A DNA stretch of 64,000 bases from Glebionis coronaria (taxonomy: Eukaryota > Streptophyta > Magnoliopsida > Asterales > Asteraceae): positions 262,977,706 to 263,041,705 of the forward strand of contig CM046877.1 of the NCBI GenBank assembly GCA_025667525.1, read 5' to 3'. Positions 1 through 12,300 of this stretch are shown here, piece by piece. Below the pieces are notes generated by a model, which saw only the letters and a list, made by a program, of their open reading frames with translations, made no database searches and was not told the origin of the DNA. The position numbers were made by a program, and so were the translations under genes. Each line of letters starts with the position of its first letter. Position 1 is the first letter of the stretch.

Positions 1-1707
1 TATACTATCATTATTTAATAAAAATAAAGTTTATTTTAAGTATGATTATTCTAGTGGGCTTAATGGGCTTAATTTCTATAAGGCTTAAATAGTGGGATTA
101 ATAATCCATTAAGGCTACTAGTTACATTTTTAGTTAGTAACTTAGATCTAGTGATTCTAGGCTTATATCAATATTACAAAGTTAACCATCACACTAAACC
201 ATGAGGATAACCCACATCTAGAATTTAACATGCATAGGTTTTCATGATTTTTCTAGTTAAGCATGTTCATGAGATTGTGTTCACCATAGTTAACAAGATT
301 TTACATCACATAAAGTGATAAACCATTTTTGAGCCGTGACCTAATATGGTCTAGGTTTGCTTAGATTTGTTCTTAGGTTAAGTTTTACTAGTGATATGTA
401 TATATATGTTCATGTGTATGAAAAATGAAGTATATAGAAAGATAGGTTTCATGATACTTACTTGTTTAGATAGTTCTAGGAGTGAATAAGTGAATGAGTA
501 GTAACTTGAATTTGGTTTCAACAATGGTGGATGCTTGGATCAAAACCTAGTCGTGGTCTTCACTTGGTGCTCCTAGGGTTTTCTTATTGTCTTGTCAAGT
601 AAGTTAAGAGTAGTGAAGTGTAATGATTTGCATTCAAGTTGCATGAGACATGATTTAAGGTTAATAAATGGAGAAGTAAATGAGTTTTGTGGATCTTGGT
701 GAAGAAAAGTAAATGTAGCCGTGAGTTTTGAGAGTGAAATGTGAGATTTTAAGTGTCTTATGTTGGTGTATCTTGAAGATTTGGATATAAGGAAGAAAGA
801 GGGAAGATTTGATGTATCTTAGTATAGTACTATGAATCTTGGATTGTATCTTTGGAAGATATGGAAGATATAAGTTGGATATGCAAGATATTTCCAACAC
901 ATGCCAAATATAGCAACATGTTTTCCCTCCCATTTTGTGTGTTCTTGTCGTGTGTATGCAAAGTCAAAGGGGGGACAAACATGACACTCAATAGTGTTGT
1001 AAGTATGGTGAAGTATGGTGAAGTATGGTGAAGTATGGTGTATGTATGGGATGTGTAAGCCATAGTGTAAGGCATAGTATACATAGTGGATATACATGTT
1101 TAAGCTTTCTTGCAAGTTACCAAGTAATCATGGTTATGCATGCCCATATAGACGACATCCTCATGCATTTTATGAGAAATGTGTTGATTTGTATCAAGTA
1201 TTGAGAGTTAATAATAGTCCATGTATTATAGTGTATGTATTTGTTAAGTTTATAGGTATTTTGGTTAAACCTTTAGATAAATTGGTGAAAGTATATAATG
1301 AGTATATCATTATAATTATTTTACTTGAATAAAGTAAATAAATTGCAATGTGAAATAATGTACATTGTTTTAAGGTGTTAGGTGTTTATTCATAGTATGA
1401 GGTATATGTAAATATATACATATAAATATAAATCCAAGTACTTAATAAATTAAGTAAATAATGTTACAGTTTATCAAAAGTGTGTACTGAGGTGATGAGT
1501 CCTTGTTCATTCATGTGGCTAGTCAATTGCCAACGTAGTCAATAAAGACTAAAGGTTCATATAAATGTACAAATAAATATAAAATAATAGTATGACAAAA
1601 GTATATGATTATTAATAAGTTATATAGAAGTGGAATTTTATAGATTCCAAAAATAGTGAGTACAAGAGTTGACAAAGTCAATAAGATAAAATCAGAGGTT
1701 TTACACA
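1..1707. other. AT-rich flank, possibly the end of an LTR
   Basis: No protein-coding gene is visible; the short open frames here have no recognisable content. The right edge is abrupt. Readable Copia RNase H coding starts immediately after a TTTTACACA terminus at about 1699-1707, and that terminus resembles the CA-ending edge of the Gypsy-B LTR (GGTTGTCACA). I infer that this stretch may be the right end of another element, inserted into or recombined with Copia-C, whose other end lies outside the window. There is no second copy in the window to prove it is an LTR. Confidence 0.3.
1001..1040. repeat. four perfect copies of a 10-bp tandem repeat
   Basis: The decamer AAGTATGGTG is repeated four times head to tail without a mismatch. 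It lies in non-coding DNA, and the three-frame minus-strand ORFs across it (repeating Tyr/His/Thr) are a by-product of the repeat. Confidence 0.9.
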
Positions 1708-4700
1708 ATATATATCAATAGGTTCTTTAATTGAAGGCATCACTCCAAGATCTCCAATAAATTTACTAATCCAAACAGCTTCCATTGCAACTTCTGAAGC
1801 AGCCATGTACTCAGATTGAGTCGCATTCATAGCAATGGTTGTCTGCTTCTTGCTCTTCCAGTCAACTGCTCCTCCATTGATGACAAACACGTAACCCGTC
1901 TGAGACTTCGTATCGTCTTTATCACATTGCCAGGACGCATCACAGAAACCTATAACATTCAGTTCTGTGTCTGGTGTATCCCCAAATACCAAAAACATAT
2001 CTTTCGTATTCCTCAGATACTTTAGTATATGTTTAACAGCAGTCCAACGAAGCTTCCCTGGATTATGTTGGTATTTACTGACCAAGTTCTAAGCAAACGC
2101 CACATCAGACCTTGTGCATCTTACAACATACATAATAGATCCTACAACCGAAGCATAAGGCACCTTCTGCATGTAAGCCACCTCTTCGGGTGTTGATGCA
2201 TCTAACTCATGACTTGATTCATGCTTAACTTCCATAGGTTGCAAACCTTTCTTGGAATTATGCATGCTATACTTTTTCAATATCTTATCAATATAAGCAT
2301 CTGACTAAGACCAAATAACCGTGTTTTCCTATCTCGATAGATTTTAATTCCCACAATATATGCAACATCTCCCAAATCCTTCATAGAAAAACATTTACTA
2401 AGATAATCCTTAACTTCCTTAAGTCTTGGAATGTTACTTCCCATGATTAATATGTCATCGACATATAAAATTAGGAACACTACATCACTCCCACTAGCTT
2501 TGCGGTATACACATGGCTCATCACGATTTTGAATAAATCCAAACTTTTTGATTTCTTCATCAAATAGTTTATTCCATTGACGTGATGCTTGCTTCAAACC
2601 ATAAATAGATCTTTGAAGTTTGCACACGTGGTTTGGATATTTAGGATCAACGTACCCTTCAGGTTGTTGCATATAGATGTCTTCATCTAAGTGACCATTC
2701 AAGAAGGCAGTTTTAACATCCATTTGCCATATCTCATAGTCATAGTATGTTGTTATAGCTATGAGAATCCTAATAGCTCGTAAGTCTGCTACAGGATAAA
2801 ATGTCTCCTCGTAGTCTATGCCAAAAGTTTGAGTAAAACCTTTAGCTACTAAACGTGCTTTATAGGATTGTACTTCACCATCCATGTCGGTTTTCTTCTT
2901 GTGTAACCATTTATTTTTCACTACTTTAGCATTTTTAGGTGTATCAACAAGAATCCAAACATCGTTGATTTTCATGGATTTCATTTTCTCGTTCATTGCA
3001 ACTATCCATTTAGACTTTTCTGGATCAAGCATTGCGGATCGATAGTTAGCAGGTTCACCAAGATCCCCTACCTCATCCTCATCATCCTCTATGTTAAGAC
3101 ATAGTTTGCTTGGCACACGTACCTTTCTTTTAGACCTACGTGGAGGAATTAATTCCGGTGGAGCTCCCAGACTTTCTGGCTCTATTGGAATTTCTTCGCT
3201 AGTCTTTTCAGAAGGCAATGTATCTTCTTGAATTTCTTCAAGGTCATAATTTCTCCCACTGAATTCTTGATTTACAAGATCATTTCAAGGAAGTCTCCAT
3301 ACCTAGCAATAATAACCTTGTTCTCAAGCGGATAATAAAAGTAGTAACCCATAGTTTCCTTAGGGTAACCTACAAAGATACATTTAATAGAGCGTTGTTG
3401 GAGTTTATCTCCAGAGTCACATTTCACATACGCCTCACAACCCCAAATCTTTAAATAAGACAAATATGGTTTCTTGCCATGCCATAGTTCATATGGTGTC
3501 TTATCAACCTCCTTTGTGGGAACCATATACAGAATACGAACATCAGATTCTAAAGCATAATCCCAAAAGGATAAAGGTAAAGTTGTAAGATTAAACATAG
3601 ATCGCACCATATCTAATAATGTACGATTTCTCCTTTCAGATACACCATTTTGTTGTGGAGTATATGGAGAAGTAAGTTTCTAAACAATTCCATTCTCACT
3701 TAAATAATCTTTAAACTCTTGACTTAAATATTCACCACCTCGATCAGAACAAAGAGCTTTAATCTTCTTTCCTAGTTGCAATTCTACTTCTGCTTTAAAC
3801 ACTTTGAATGTTTCAAATACCTCATGTTTATGCTTAAGTAAATAAACATAACCATAACGGCTATAATCATCCGTAAATGTTAAGAAGTAACTAGCACCTT
3901 TCCTTGATGTATGTCTAAGTGGTCCACACACATCAGTATGTATAAGTCCAAGTAGATCAGTAGCCCTTTCAATATTGCTATTAAAAGGTTTCTTGGTCAT
4001 CTTTCCAGAGATACAAGACTCACATTTATCAAATGATTCATCATTGATATTTTCCAAAAGACCATCACGTTGAAGCTTTTGTACGCGAGTCTTCCCAATA
4101 TGGGCAAGTCTACAATGCCAAAGATAAGAATAGTTCTTGTCTAACTTTCTCTTCTTATTCATGCTAAAAACAGAATTAATCTTTCTCTTGGAATTATTAT
4201 CATGCATGTTAATTTCAAAAACACCATTCACAGAAATTGCATCAAAATAGAATAAACCATCTTTGAAAACAGAAATTCTATTATTATCAATAATGTGAAT
4301 AAATCCAAGATCCAACATACATGAAAAGGAAATAACACCCCTAACAATTTTAGGTGCATAATGACAATTATTTAATCTCAGTACTAAACCCAAAGGTAAA
4401 AATAGATTAAATGTTCCTATAGCTTCAACCGCTACTTGTGCGCCATTGCCCACATGCAGAAATTGTTCCCCATAGGTAAGTTTCTTCTCCAACTCAAATC
4501 CCTGCATGGTATTACAAATGTTAATACCACATCCCGTATCATACACCCAGGAATTTGATTTGTATGTAAGATTAAATAACTCTATCAAATATAAGTTACC
4601 TGAAGATGCTGTAGCACTGAGCTCAGCCTTCTTCTTTATTTCTCGCAACTCCTCGAGATAAAGAGGGCAGTTCCTCTTCCCGTGTCCACTTGCCTTGCAA

Positions 4701-4864
4701 TGGAAACAAGTCTCATCCTTCTGAGATTGATTCTTCTTGACAAAGTTTTTCTTAGGTTTAGAGTAAGTCGCGACTTGTTTGCCCTTATCACCCTTGCCTT
4801 TGCCTTTCTTGTTGTTCTTGTGCGGTTTTGCCTTACTCACTCCACCCTTTTGTACATAAAGCAC
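1708..4864 (-). pseudogene. Copia-C pol remnant (zinc knuckle, protease, integrase, RT, part RNase H)
   Basis: In minus-strand order there is a CCHC zinc knuckle (CFHCKASGHGKRNC, near 4690), a degenerate aspartic protease (WVYDTGCGINIC, near 4550), the pre-integrase motif LWHCRLAHIGKTR (near 4120), integrase with SDRGGEYLSQ (near 3740), the integrase C-terminal part (3272-3610), RT with QMDVKTAFLNG (near 2710) and YVDDILIMGS (near 2450), and RNase H with FCDASWQCDKDDTKSQTGY (near 1910). Damage includes an in-frame stop at 3680-3682 inside the integrase, a frame change between 3272 and 3218, further breaks near 2280 and 2086, and the truncation at 1708. In a living element these enzymes copy the RNA and insert the cDNA; this copy cannot make them. 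Confidence 0.88.
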
Positions 4865-5551
4865 AGGAGGAGTAGAAGTAGATGCCTTGTCCTATAACCC
4901 CTTTTCATAATCAATGAGCATTGCATGCAAATCATTAACTGTCTTCCCCGTGCAATGCATATTATAGTTTCAAACAAAATCATTGAAGTCCTTGTTAAGG
5001 GACCTATTGATCAAGTTGATAGCCATATTATGATTATAGGGTTGTCCTAGTGCTATGAGTTGTTCCATATAACCCCTCATCTCCATATAATGGGCACTTA
5101 CAGACTTTCCAGGAGCTTGCTTGAAACTATGCAGAGCATCTACCAAGTCGTAGATTTCCACAGCTTGCGGTTTTTCGAACATAGCCTTGAGCTCATCAAG
5201 CATTCGCTTAGGAGAACATAGCTCATACTTCTGTTGAAGTGGAGAATCCATTTTCCCTAACATTAAAGCAGCCACCTCAGAGTGCTTCTTAACATTAGCA
5301 GCGTGTTCAAGCCTTTGCGCATCAGATGCTCCTTCAGCAAGATCCTCCGGAAAAGGAGTAGTCAAGATATCGATAGTACCCGCTACTCTTAGAACTATTC
5401 TTAGTGACCGATACCAATCATTGAAGTTAGGGCCAGTAAGTTCAGGACGATCAAAGAAACCTTTGAACGCAGAACTTATAGTCATATTGTGTTCGGGTTG
5501 AGCCATTTCTACAGAAATAAGTTCAAACATTAGTATTTTTGATAATACCAT
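4865..5551 (-). pseudogene. Copia-C gag remnant
   Basis: The frame from 5551 to 4970 encodes a Copia-type Gag (capsid) domain with the typical GPNFNDWYRSLRIVLR segment, and then breaks between 4970 and 4865 before the zinc knuckle. The more likely true start is the internal methionine of MAQPEHNMTISS (near 5503), because the residues before it look unlike a Gag N-terminus. Gag packages the element's RNA. The break leaves it separated from its zinc knuckle. Confidence 0.8.
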
Positions 5552-7000
5552 TCAAGAAAATAAAATTACCCCGGTAATAAAATCATAGCATTTTCCTTGA
5601 AACTAGAATCCACATTGACATAAACTTATCACATCAGTTGATCTGCTAGTGACAAATGTACTCAACATGGTAACTTGTCGTACAATAATTGACAAACAAA
5701 TTTGCAATTTCTAGATATTTTAGGGATTTACGTTGCCAAAAGTCTCTTTGCGTCGTAAACATGTTTCATCCCTACTTTATGCATTAAGTTTCTAGATCTC
5801 ACTGAGTAACTCAATTAAGTTGACTAATCTAAAGAACGCAAAACCTTCATGTGCAATCTCATTCAGTCATGAAGTTTTCTTTCCATTACAACATCGTCCA
5901 AAATCTCATATGACGACAATTGTAACTTAAAATGTTCGTCAATTAGATGGCATAAGACTTAAATTTAAGGGTATTGATTTTGGTGTCAAAATCATGTATG
6001 GAGAAGCATGCATACATCTCCATAGCATTAGTTTAATAAAACCTTTTAGTAAACCTTTTGGTGAGACTAAAGATTTCGCCACATATTTGCAAGTTGAGGT
6101 ATTGGTTAAACGAATTAAAAATTTAACCCACAACAATTCACGCCTCATGTTTCTAGAACTTGGCTAAGGCACAAAGCAATAACTTTATTCATTGTGTTTC
6201 GGATGTGAATTTGCAGTTAAATCAACCTTAAGAAATTATGTAAATAATAACCGTAGGTAATTCCAACTTTGACTCACAAGCAAGCCGAGAATTTGGTCAG
6301 CGCTGAAGCATAACACCTCCTTCCTTAACCGGGTACATGACCAGCGGTTTGTTATCCCCACTTTATAGTTTGTCAAAATTGAGTAGGCCGTTAAGTTATT
6401 ATTGCAATTCCAATCAACACAAATCATATGTAAATTAGATCTCCAAACAATTCATTAATTTTTATATGATTTAGTCCATATTAATTTTCTTGGAAAAATT
6501 ACCCTTGTTTACAAAATACAATTAATATAAAACATATGAAAACAAGTAGGTACAAAAAAAAACTAAATCAAATAGCCACATGCATAACAATTTATTCAAA
6601 AAACATAAAATCTAGGGTTTTTATAAACATAAAAAGTCTTCCCTAATTTTAAAACTTTGAATCAAATAAAGCAAATAGCATATAAAATCCCATATGATCC
6701 GTGAAAACATGCATGTTCATCACGGATCTCCCATATATTCTTAACAATTAAACAACTACGGATCGTAACCATACATGACATAACAATTAATTCATGCAAT
6801 CATCTAAAGATTTTTACCATGTAATTTTAGGGTTTATAAATTTCTTTTTTTTATAAAATTCGGCTATGCCGATTTTAAAATAAAAAAAAAACAAAACCCT
6901 AACTTTTGTTAAAACCTAAAAAACAACATGTAATTTTAGCCCAAATCATCATTAGTTAAAAAAAAACCTTTAGATCTCGATAATTATAACATGTTAAAAC
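5552..7000 (-). other. Copia-C untranslated leader
   Basis: This is AT-rich non-coding DNA between the gag start and the primer binding site, the position of the 5' leader of a minus-strand element. Short open frames on either strand have no recognisable content. Confidence 0.6.
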
Positions 7001-7014
7001 GGTTCTCGATGCCA
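7001..7014 (-). other. Copia-C primer binding site (degenerate)
   Basis: The minus strand reads TGGCATCGAGAACC next to the LTR edge. This is a mutated form of TGGTATCAGAGC, the initiator-Met tRNA primer site used by most plant Copia elements. Confidence 0.6.
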
Positions 7015-7015
7015 C

Positions 7016-7716
7016 TGATGGATTATGACATTCATAACAATTATATCATCATAACAAAGATCAAAGCACGTTATAGCGGAAGCGATTTAACAAGATCATA
7101 TTAACACAATTATAATTAATCGATTAGGGTTACATACCTTTATCCTAGCGTAGATCTACAAGATCACCGACGAATTACCAATTAGGGTTTGTGAAGAATA
7201 ATACCAAGATATAGTTTAAAGCAAAACTATATTACGCTCTTGTACACACGTAATGCAACGGGCTAACCGTGAGTCTAGCACTTACAAACCGGAACTTCAA
7301 CACTTATGGAATTTTAGCAAAATCGAAAACCAAAGAACCTTAAGGTGTGTTTGGTTCGACGATCGCAAGTGGAGAGAAAAGAAGGAGTGAGGAAAATTAT
7401 GAAGGCTTTATGTGTTTATATAGGCTTGGCAAAACTTGATTTCCAAGTAAAACACAAATTAGGAAAGCCAAAATCTTTCCCTTTGCCCCCTTGTTGGCCG
7501 ACGGTCGGTTACACCCTAAGGGGTGTTTCCGGAACTTTTCCGTTTTCCTTTTTCTTTTATATAATTCCATAACGGTTGTTTAACTTAACTCTTAATTTAT
7601 TTAACGACCGTTTAGTTAAGTTCGGTTTGATTTAATAAATATATATATATTTAATAAATAAAATTAACCCTTTACGTATTGTGTGCAATCCCGTAATCCC
7701 GAGTTCGATCCTATCA
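7016..7716 (-). mobile_element. Copia-C 5' LTR (about 701 bp)
   Basis: The left edge begins TGATGGAT next to the primer site and the proposed right edge ends ATCCTATCA, so the two ends are inverted TGAT..ATCA. Only one LTR copy is in the window, so the outer edge at 7716 is an inference from the terminal inverted bases and cannot be confirmed by comparison. Confidence 0.55.
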
Positions 7717-8940
7717 CACGACTATTATTTTTAAGTCCATAAACTTTTAATACCTCCATATATCATATATAATATATTTATCATATTTGATGTATGGATG
7801 TATCATATGTTGATACATCTATTCAATGTAGCCTATAATTTCAACACAACTCTCCTAATAAATTTATTAGCATATCTCACCTTATGCTTATCCTACAACT
7901 TCAAACAAACTCTATATATAAGTTTATTCACATAACTCTATTCTAATTCATATGCTTATTTATATAACTCTCCTAATAACCTTATTTACAATAAGCTTAA
8001 TTATAACACATCAAATAAGCTTAATTATAACATATCAAATAAGCTACCACATCCATAATCACATCTAAATAAGCTAAAAAAGAATATATTGATAAGCTAA
8101 AAAGCTATCATCTTATTCATATCAAATATAAATTTGTAATATAAATTCACGTCAAATAAGCTCATTACATCAAATAAGCTAAACAAAAGATATACATCAT
8201 GACGATATTACCTGATGTTAATCAATTGTAGAAATAGATGTTTGAATACGAAGGAGATGATGATATAATATATCGAGGATGGATCGAATTCGATCGGTGA
8301 TGTATCGATGATATGAATTGTATGTGTTTTTTTGTATGTTACGGTCTGAGAAGAAGATAAGACGAAGTGATGTATTTGAGAAGTGGGGGTGGGTGGGGAT
8401 GTCAAAAGACAAAAATGCTTTTTTGATTTTTTATTTAATAAAAGTGAGATTAATCTGAGCCTTTAATTTATATTGGATGGATGATAAAGATTAGTCCCCG
8501 TGTATATAAAAAACAACTCGTACTCTTGATGAATATCATGTAATTATAATATATTTTTTTAAAAAACTATAAAAAAAATCAAAATTTATAAACAACATTT
8601 CATCGTCCACTTAACCACTTGAATTTCATTTCACATACAAACATTTTCGAATTTCATCAATTTACACTTGAACCTTTCTCAGATTTTACTTTTCACTTAT
8701 TCTGACTTCTCTTGCACCATAACAAAAAGATAAACAACAGTATATTGGAGTAGAATTTACGCCAAAAATAGAAAAAAAACTATTTAAAACTAGCAAAAAT
8801 CTTTATATATTTGGCAATCCACATGCAAATCACGTGCTAGTCGTCATCACTTCGATTCTTTGCACGAGGGTAGTAGTTGGTCATTCACTCTTTTGACTTG
8901 TAAGCCATCTCATCTCATTTCCAAACGTACAACCCTTCAG

Positions 8941-9125
8941 CACATCTTACAACCATTTATCAACCCACCATCCTGACCTTAGCAATATTTAATCTGGCAA
9001 TAGAATGTTTTCCCTTGTAACATTTCCCTTTTACCACACTCACGTACATCTTTCGATGCACATCTTATAACTTCTACTCAACTACAATCCTGAAGTTAGC
9101 AATATTTAAACTGGTAATAGCAATT
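8941..9125. repeat. diverged tandem duplication in the gene's upstream region
   Basis: A block starting CACATCTTA at 8941 and containing TTAGCAATATTTAATCTGGCAATAG is repeated about 118 bp later, starting at 9059, as TTAGCAATATTTAAACTGGTAATAG with several substitutions. The second copy lies within about 270 bp of the start codon, so promoter elements may be duplicated. Confidence 0.7.
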
Positions 9126-9148
9126 TAACCTTCCTTGAGAATCCAAGT

Positions 9149-9392
9149 ATTTAACTGCTTTTTTTCTTCTTCCTCCTCTCCTACCAAACACTTTTTCACA
9201 CACTAAACACACACTTTGAAAACACACAGTTAGGGTTTACAAAACCCCTCATTTCTCTTCATAATCTGTTAAGTTTGTTAATAATATAACTGATTCAACG
9301 GATTTAACAAACTTTTAACGGTTTATATTGCGTTAATTTCACGTTTTACGATGCAATTGATGTAATGACACGTCATCATAATCAAGTCAATC
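9149..9392 (+). promoter_or_regulatory. candidate core promoter and 5' UTR
   Basis: TATTTAA at 9149-9155 is a plausible TATA element. It is followed by a CT-rich patch (about 9160-9185), a TTAGGGTTT telo-box near 9230, and a bZIP/ABRE-like palindrome TGACACGTCA at 9366-9375 only 17 bases before the ATG. These are motif matches read by eye; the transcription start is not known. Confidence 0.4.
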
Positions 9393-12300
9393 ATGAAGAA
9401 CTGTGTGTTTATGGTTTTGTTTGTTATTTCTGTTATGAATATGATTTTTTTAGGGTTTGGATATGAATTTGATGATGATAGTGAGGGGTTTATGAGTTTG
9501 TTTCATCAGGATTACTCCCCTCCAGCGCCACCCCCGCCTCCGCCGCGTCCGCCTTCTGCGACGTGTGAAGGCGATCTCGGTGGCGTTGGTTCGTTAGATA
9601 CGACGTGTGAGGTAGTTGATAGTTTGAGTTTGAGAGAGAGTATGTATATAGCAGGGAAGGGGAGTTTGTTTATTTTGGATAATGTGAGCGTTAGTTGCGA
9701 TGTTAATCCAGGGTGCGAGATTGGGATAAATGTGACTGGTGATTTTAGTTTAGGTGAGAATGCGAGGATTGTTGTTGGGACGTTGGAGTTGATTGCTGCG
9801 AATGCTAGTTTTGGTGTAGGGTCGGTTGTGAATGTTACGGGGTTAGGTGGTGATCCGCCTGAGCAAACTAGCGGGACTCCTTCGGGGTATGATGGAGCGG
9901 GTGGGGGGTATGGGGGTAGAGGTGCGGCGTGTTTGTTGAATGATAAGAAGCTTCCGGAAGATGTGTGGGGTGGTGATGCGTATTCGTGGTCGAATTTGCA
10001 GAAGCCGTGGAGTTATGGGAGTAAAGGTGGGACGACGAGTAAGGAGGTTGATTATGGCGGGGGTGGGGGTGGGAGGATTAAAGTTGTGGCTACGAGTCTT
10101 ATTGAGATGAATGGTAGGTTGTTGGCAGAAGGTGGGGACGGTGGTACGAAAGGCGGAGGTGGTTCTGGTGGGAGTATATTCCTCAAGGCTTATAAAATGT
10201 AATCTCTTGTACTTTTTCTTGAATTCCGTAGTTTTGTTATTTAGTTTGTGTATTCACCACTAGGCAATGGCGGAGCTACTGCTGGACTAGGAGAGGTGTT
10301 GGCCCTCCTAGAATTGGGCTTGCTAGTGTATTAGTCTTTACATTTTATGTGCTAAAAACATGATTTTTTGGTTTGGCCCTCCTAAAACATAAAGCCCAAT
10401 GAATAAATGACCTATTTAAACCCCAAATATTATTTAGTTTGTACAAAAACTCAGCACCGCGATTTGTATTTAATGATTTGAATCGTTTCGGCCCTCCCAC
10501 GAAAAAACTTCTAGCTCCGCCACTGCCACTAGGGATACAATGTCATGTTCTAGACCTTAAATAGTATTTGCAGCATTTTGTGCTTGTTTGGTTAGTCAAC
10601 TTAATGACCATATATCAGATGTGTATATTTCTGTAGCCTGGTTTTGTTCACTTTGGTTGATGGACATGAAACCTTACAATAAGGTTGCTAAGGTGCTATA
10701 TCACTACAATTTTGTACTCAGTACATCTATATTATCTACTATGTTTGATTGATGACTCCCTTATTGTTCCCCCAAAAAATACTGCAATATATAGAAACAT
10801 TCATATGTATCGTTTTTATATTAGAATGTATATTGAAACTTGCTTTCAAGTATATTGTCACTATTGAGTTCTACTATCTGAAGAAAGTTTGTACTTCGGT
10901 CACTTTTTTTTCTACTTAACAAGAACTTATATGAAAGCTATGTAGTGCGAATGCTAAGTGGTAGAATCACTAGTATATCACACTTCTATGGTAAGCATGC
11001 AATCTAACGGGGATAGTCCATTGGCTCTATTCATATCACATGATTGTCTAGTAATATGAGTCATGCTCTTTTGCTTTGTGTAATTTGAGTTAAGAAACAT
11101 ATGTAGTACAATACCACAATCTGATCGAAACTGGTCTAATTTGGAACTGCAGGACTGGAAGTGGTAATATAAGTGCTTGCGGAGGCAATGGTTTTGGCGG
11201 TGGGGGTGGAGGAAGAATTGCTACTGACGTGTTTAGCAGGCACGAAGAACCCAAAATCTTTGTACATGGTAGAATTGTTGCATTTTTGGATATTAATTTT
11301 AGTACTACATAGTAGTGCAAGTTTGCATTTAGTTTGTAATCATTTGTAGAATTAAATTAATTATTTTATATATTGTTTGCAGGTGGTAATAGTGTAGGCT
11401 GTCCAACAAATGCGGGTGCTGCAGGCACTTTTTATGACGCTGTAACCCGGAGCCTTACAGTTGATAATTTCAACATGACAAGTGACACAGACACAATTCT
11501 CATGGAGGTCTCGTATCAGCCCCTTATGACCAATATATTTATTCAAAATTGGGCCAAGGTTTCTGTTCCCTTGCTTTGGAGTCGTGTTCAGGTCAGTGAA
11601 AGGCAGGTTCTATATATTATGAAATTTATTTCTTTTAGGATCTATATTTATTGTGCCATGGAATTCTATTTAATTATATATTACAATGCTTCGTAATAGG
11701 TTCAAGGGCAAATTAGTGTTCTGGGTGGAGGAACCTTGAGCTTTGGGCTATCACATTATGCTTTGTCAGAATTCGAGTTACTGGCAGAAGAACTGCTGAT
11801 GAGTGATTCTGCAATCAAGGCAAATAACCACCTTATTCAACTGAATTATTTTATAATATTTATTTAATAAAAAAAGACTGAAATCAAATTTGTTAAGTAA
11901 ATTCATTACACTCATTCCTTGACTAGTAGTTATTTTAATTCTATGCTCTACTTTATTATCTACAATTATTCCCTGAGATTTCATGGCGAGTTGTTTAATC
12001 ATCTGTAGCATTAAATGCCTCTTGACTTTGTAGATTATGAGCTGATAAATTGTAAATGTGCTCTTCGTTTCCCTTCCGAAACTACTATATTTTTGAAAAG
12101 TAGCTTTTATTGAAATACACGAACAAGAAAAGAACAAGAACAAATACAGTCACACCCTATGGGATATATCCCGACAGGAGAAAGGACTGATGTACTGATT
12201 TCATGAATCATGAATCAAACTAAGTTATCAAATTGACTAAAGTCAGTTTATGTTTTTTCCTAAGTTTCTAACGTAGTTTGTTTATATGTTTGTGTATATA

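Larger units (their letters stand above)
1708..7716 (-). mobile_element. Copia-C, decayed Ty1/copia LTR retrotransposon, 3' truncated
   Basis: The element reads right to left: LTR (7016-7716), degenerate primer binding site (7001-7014), about 1.4 kb leader, gag, zinc knuckle, integrase, reverse transcriptase and part of RNase H. The 3' end of pol and the 3' LTR are missing, because coding stops at 1708 just after the RNase H motif PIDIYC. The INT-before-RT order assigns it to Ty1/copia. Frameshifts and in-frame stops show it is dead. Confidence 0.85.
7717..9392 (+). other. intergenic and upstream region of the glycine-rich protein gene
   Basis: This is AT-rich spacer. The first half has loosely repeated words (AATAAGCTTAATTATAACA around 7990-8060). 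The last 450 bases hold a diverged tandem duplication (8941-9125), a candidate TATA element and a pyrimidine-rich tract before the start codon at 9393. No gene was recognised. Confidence 0.6.

Noticed and set aside
661..1115. Three overlapping minus-strand open frames of 84-98 codons
   Set aside because: Low-complexity reading of the 10-bp tandem repeat and AT-rich DNA; no domain or codon pattern.
7345..7572. A 75-codon plus-strand ORF in the Copia-C LTR
   Set aside because: It lies on the antisense strand of a decayed LTR with no recognisable product.
9225..9240. TTAGGGTTT as a telomeric remnant
   Set aside because: A single telo-box in a 5' leader is a common plant promoter element; no tandem telomere repeats are present.
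11373..11696. A 107-codon ORF starting in the intron before exon 3
   Set aside because: It is exon 3 of the glycine-rich gene read through both splice sites.
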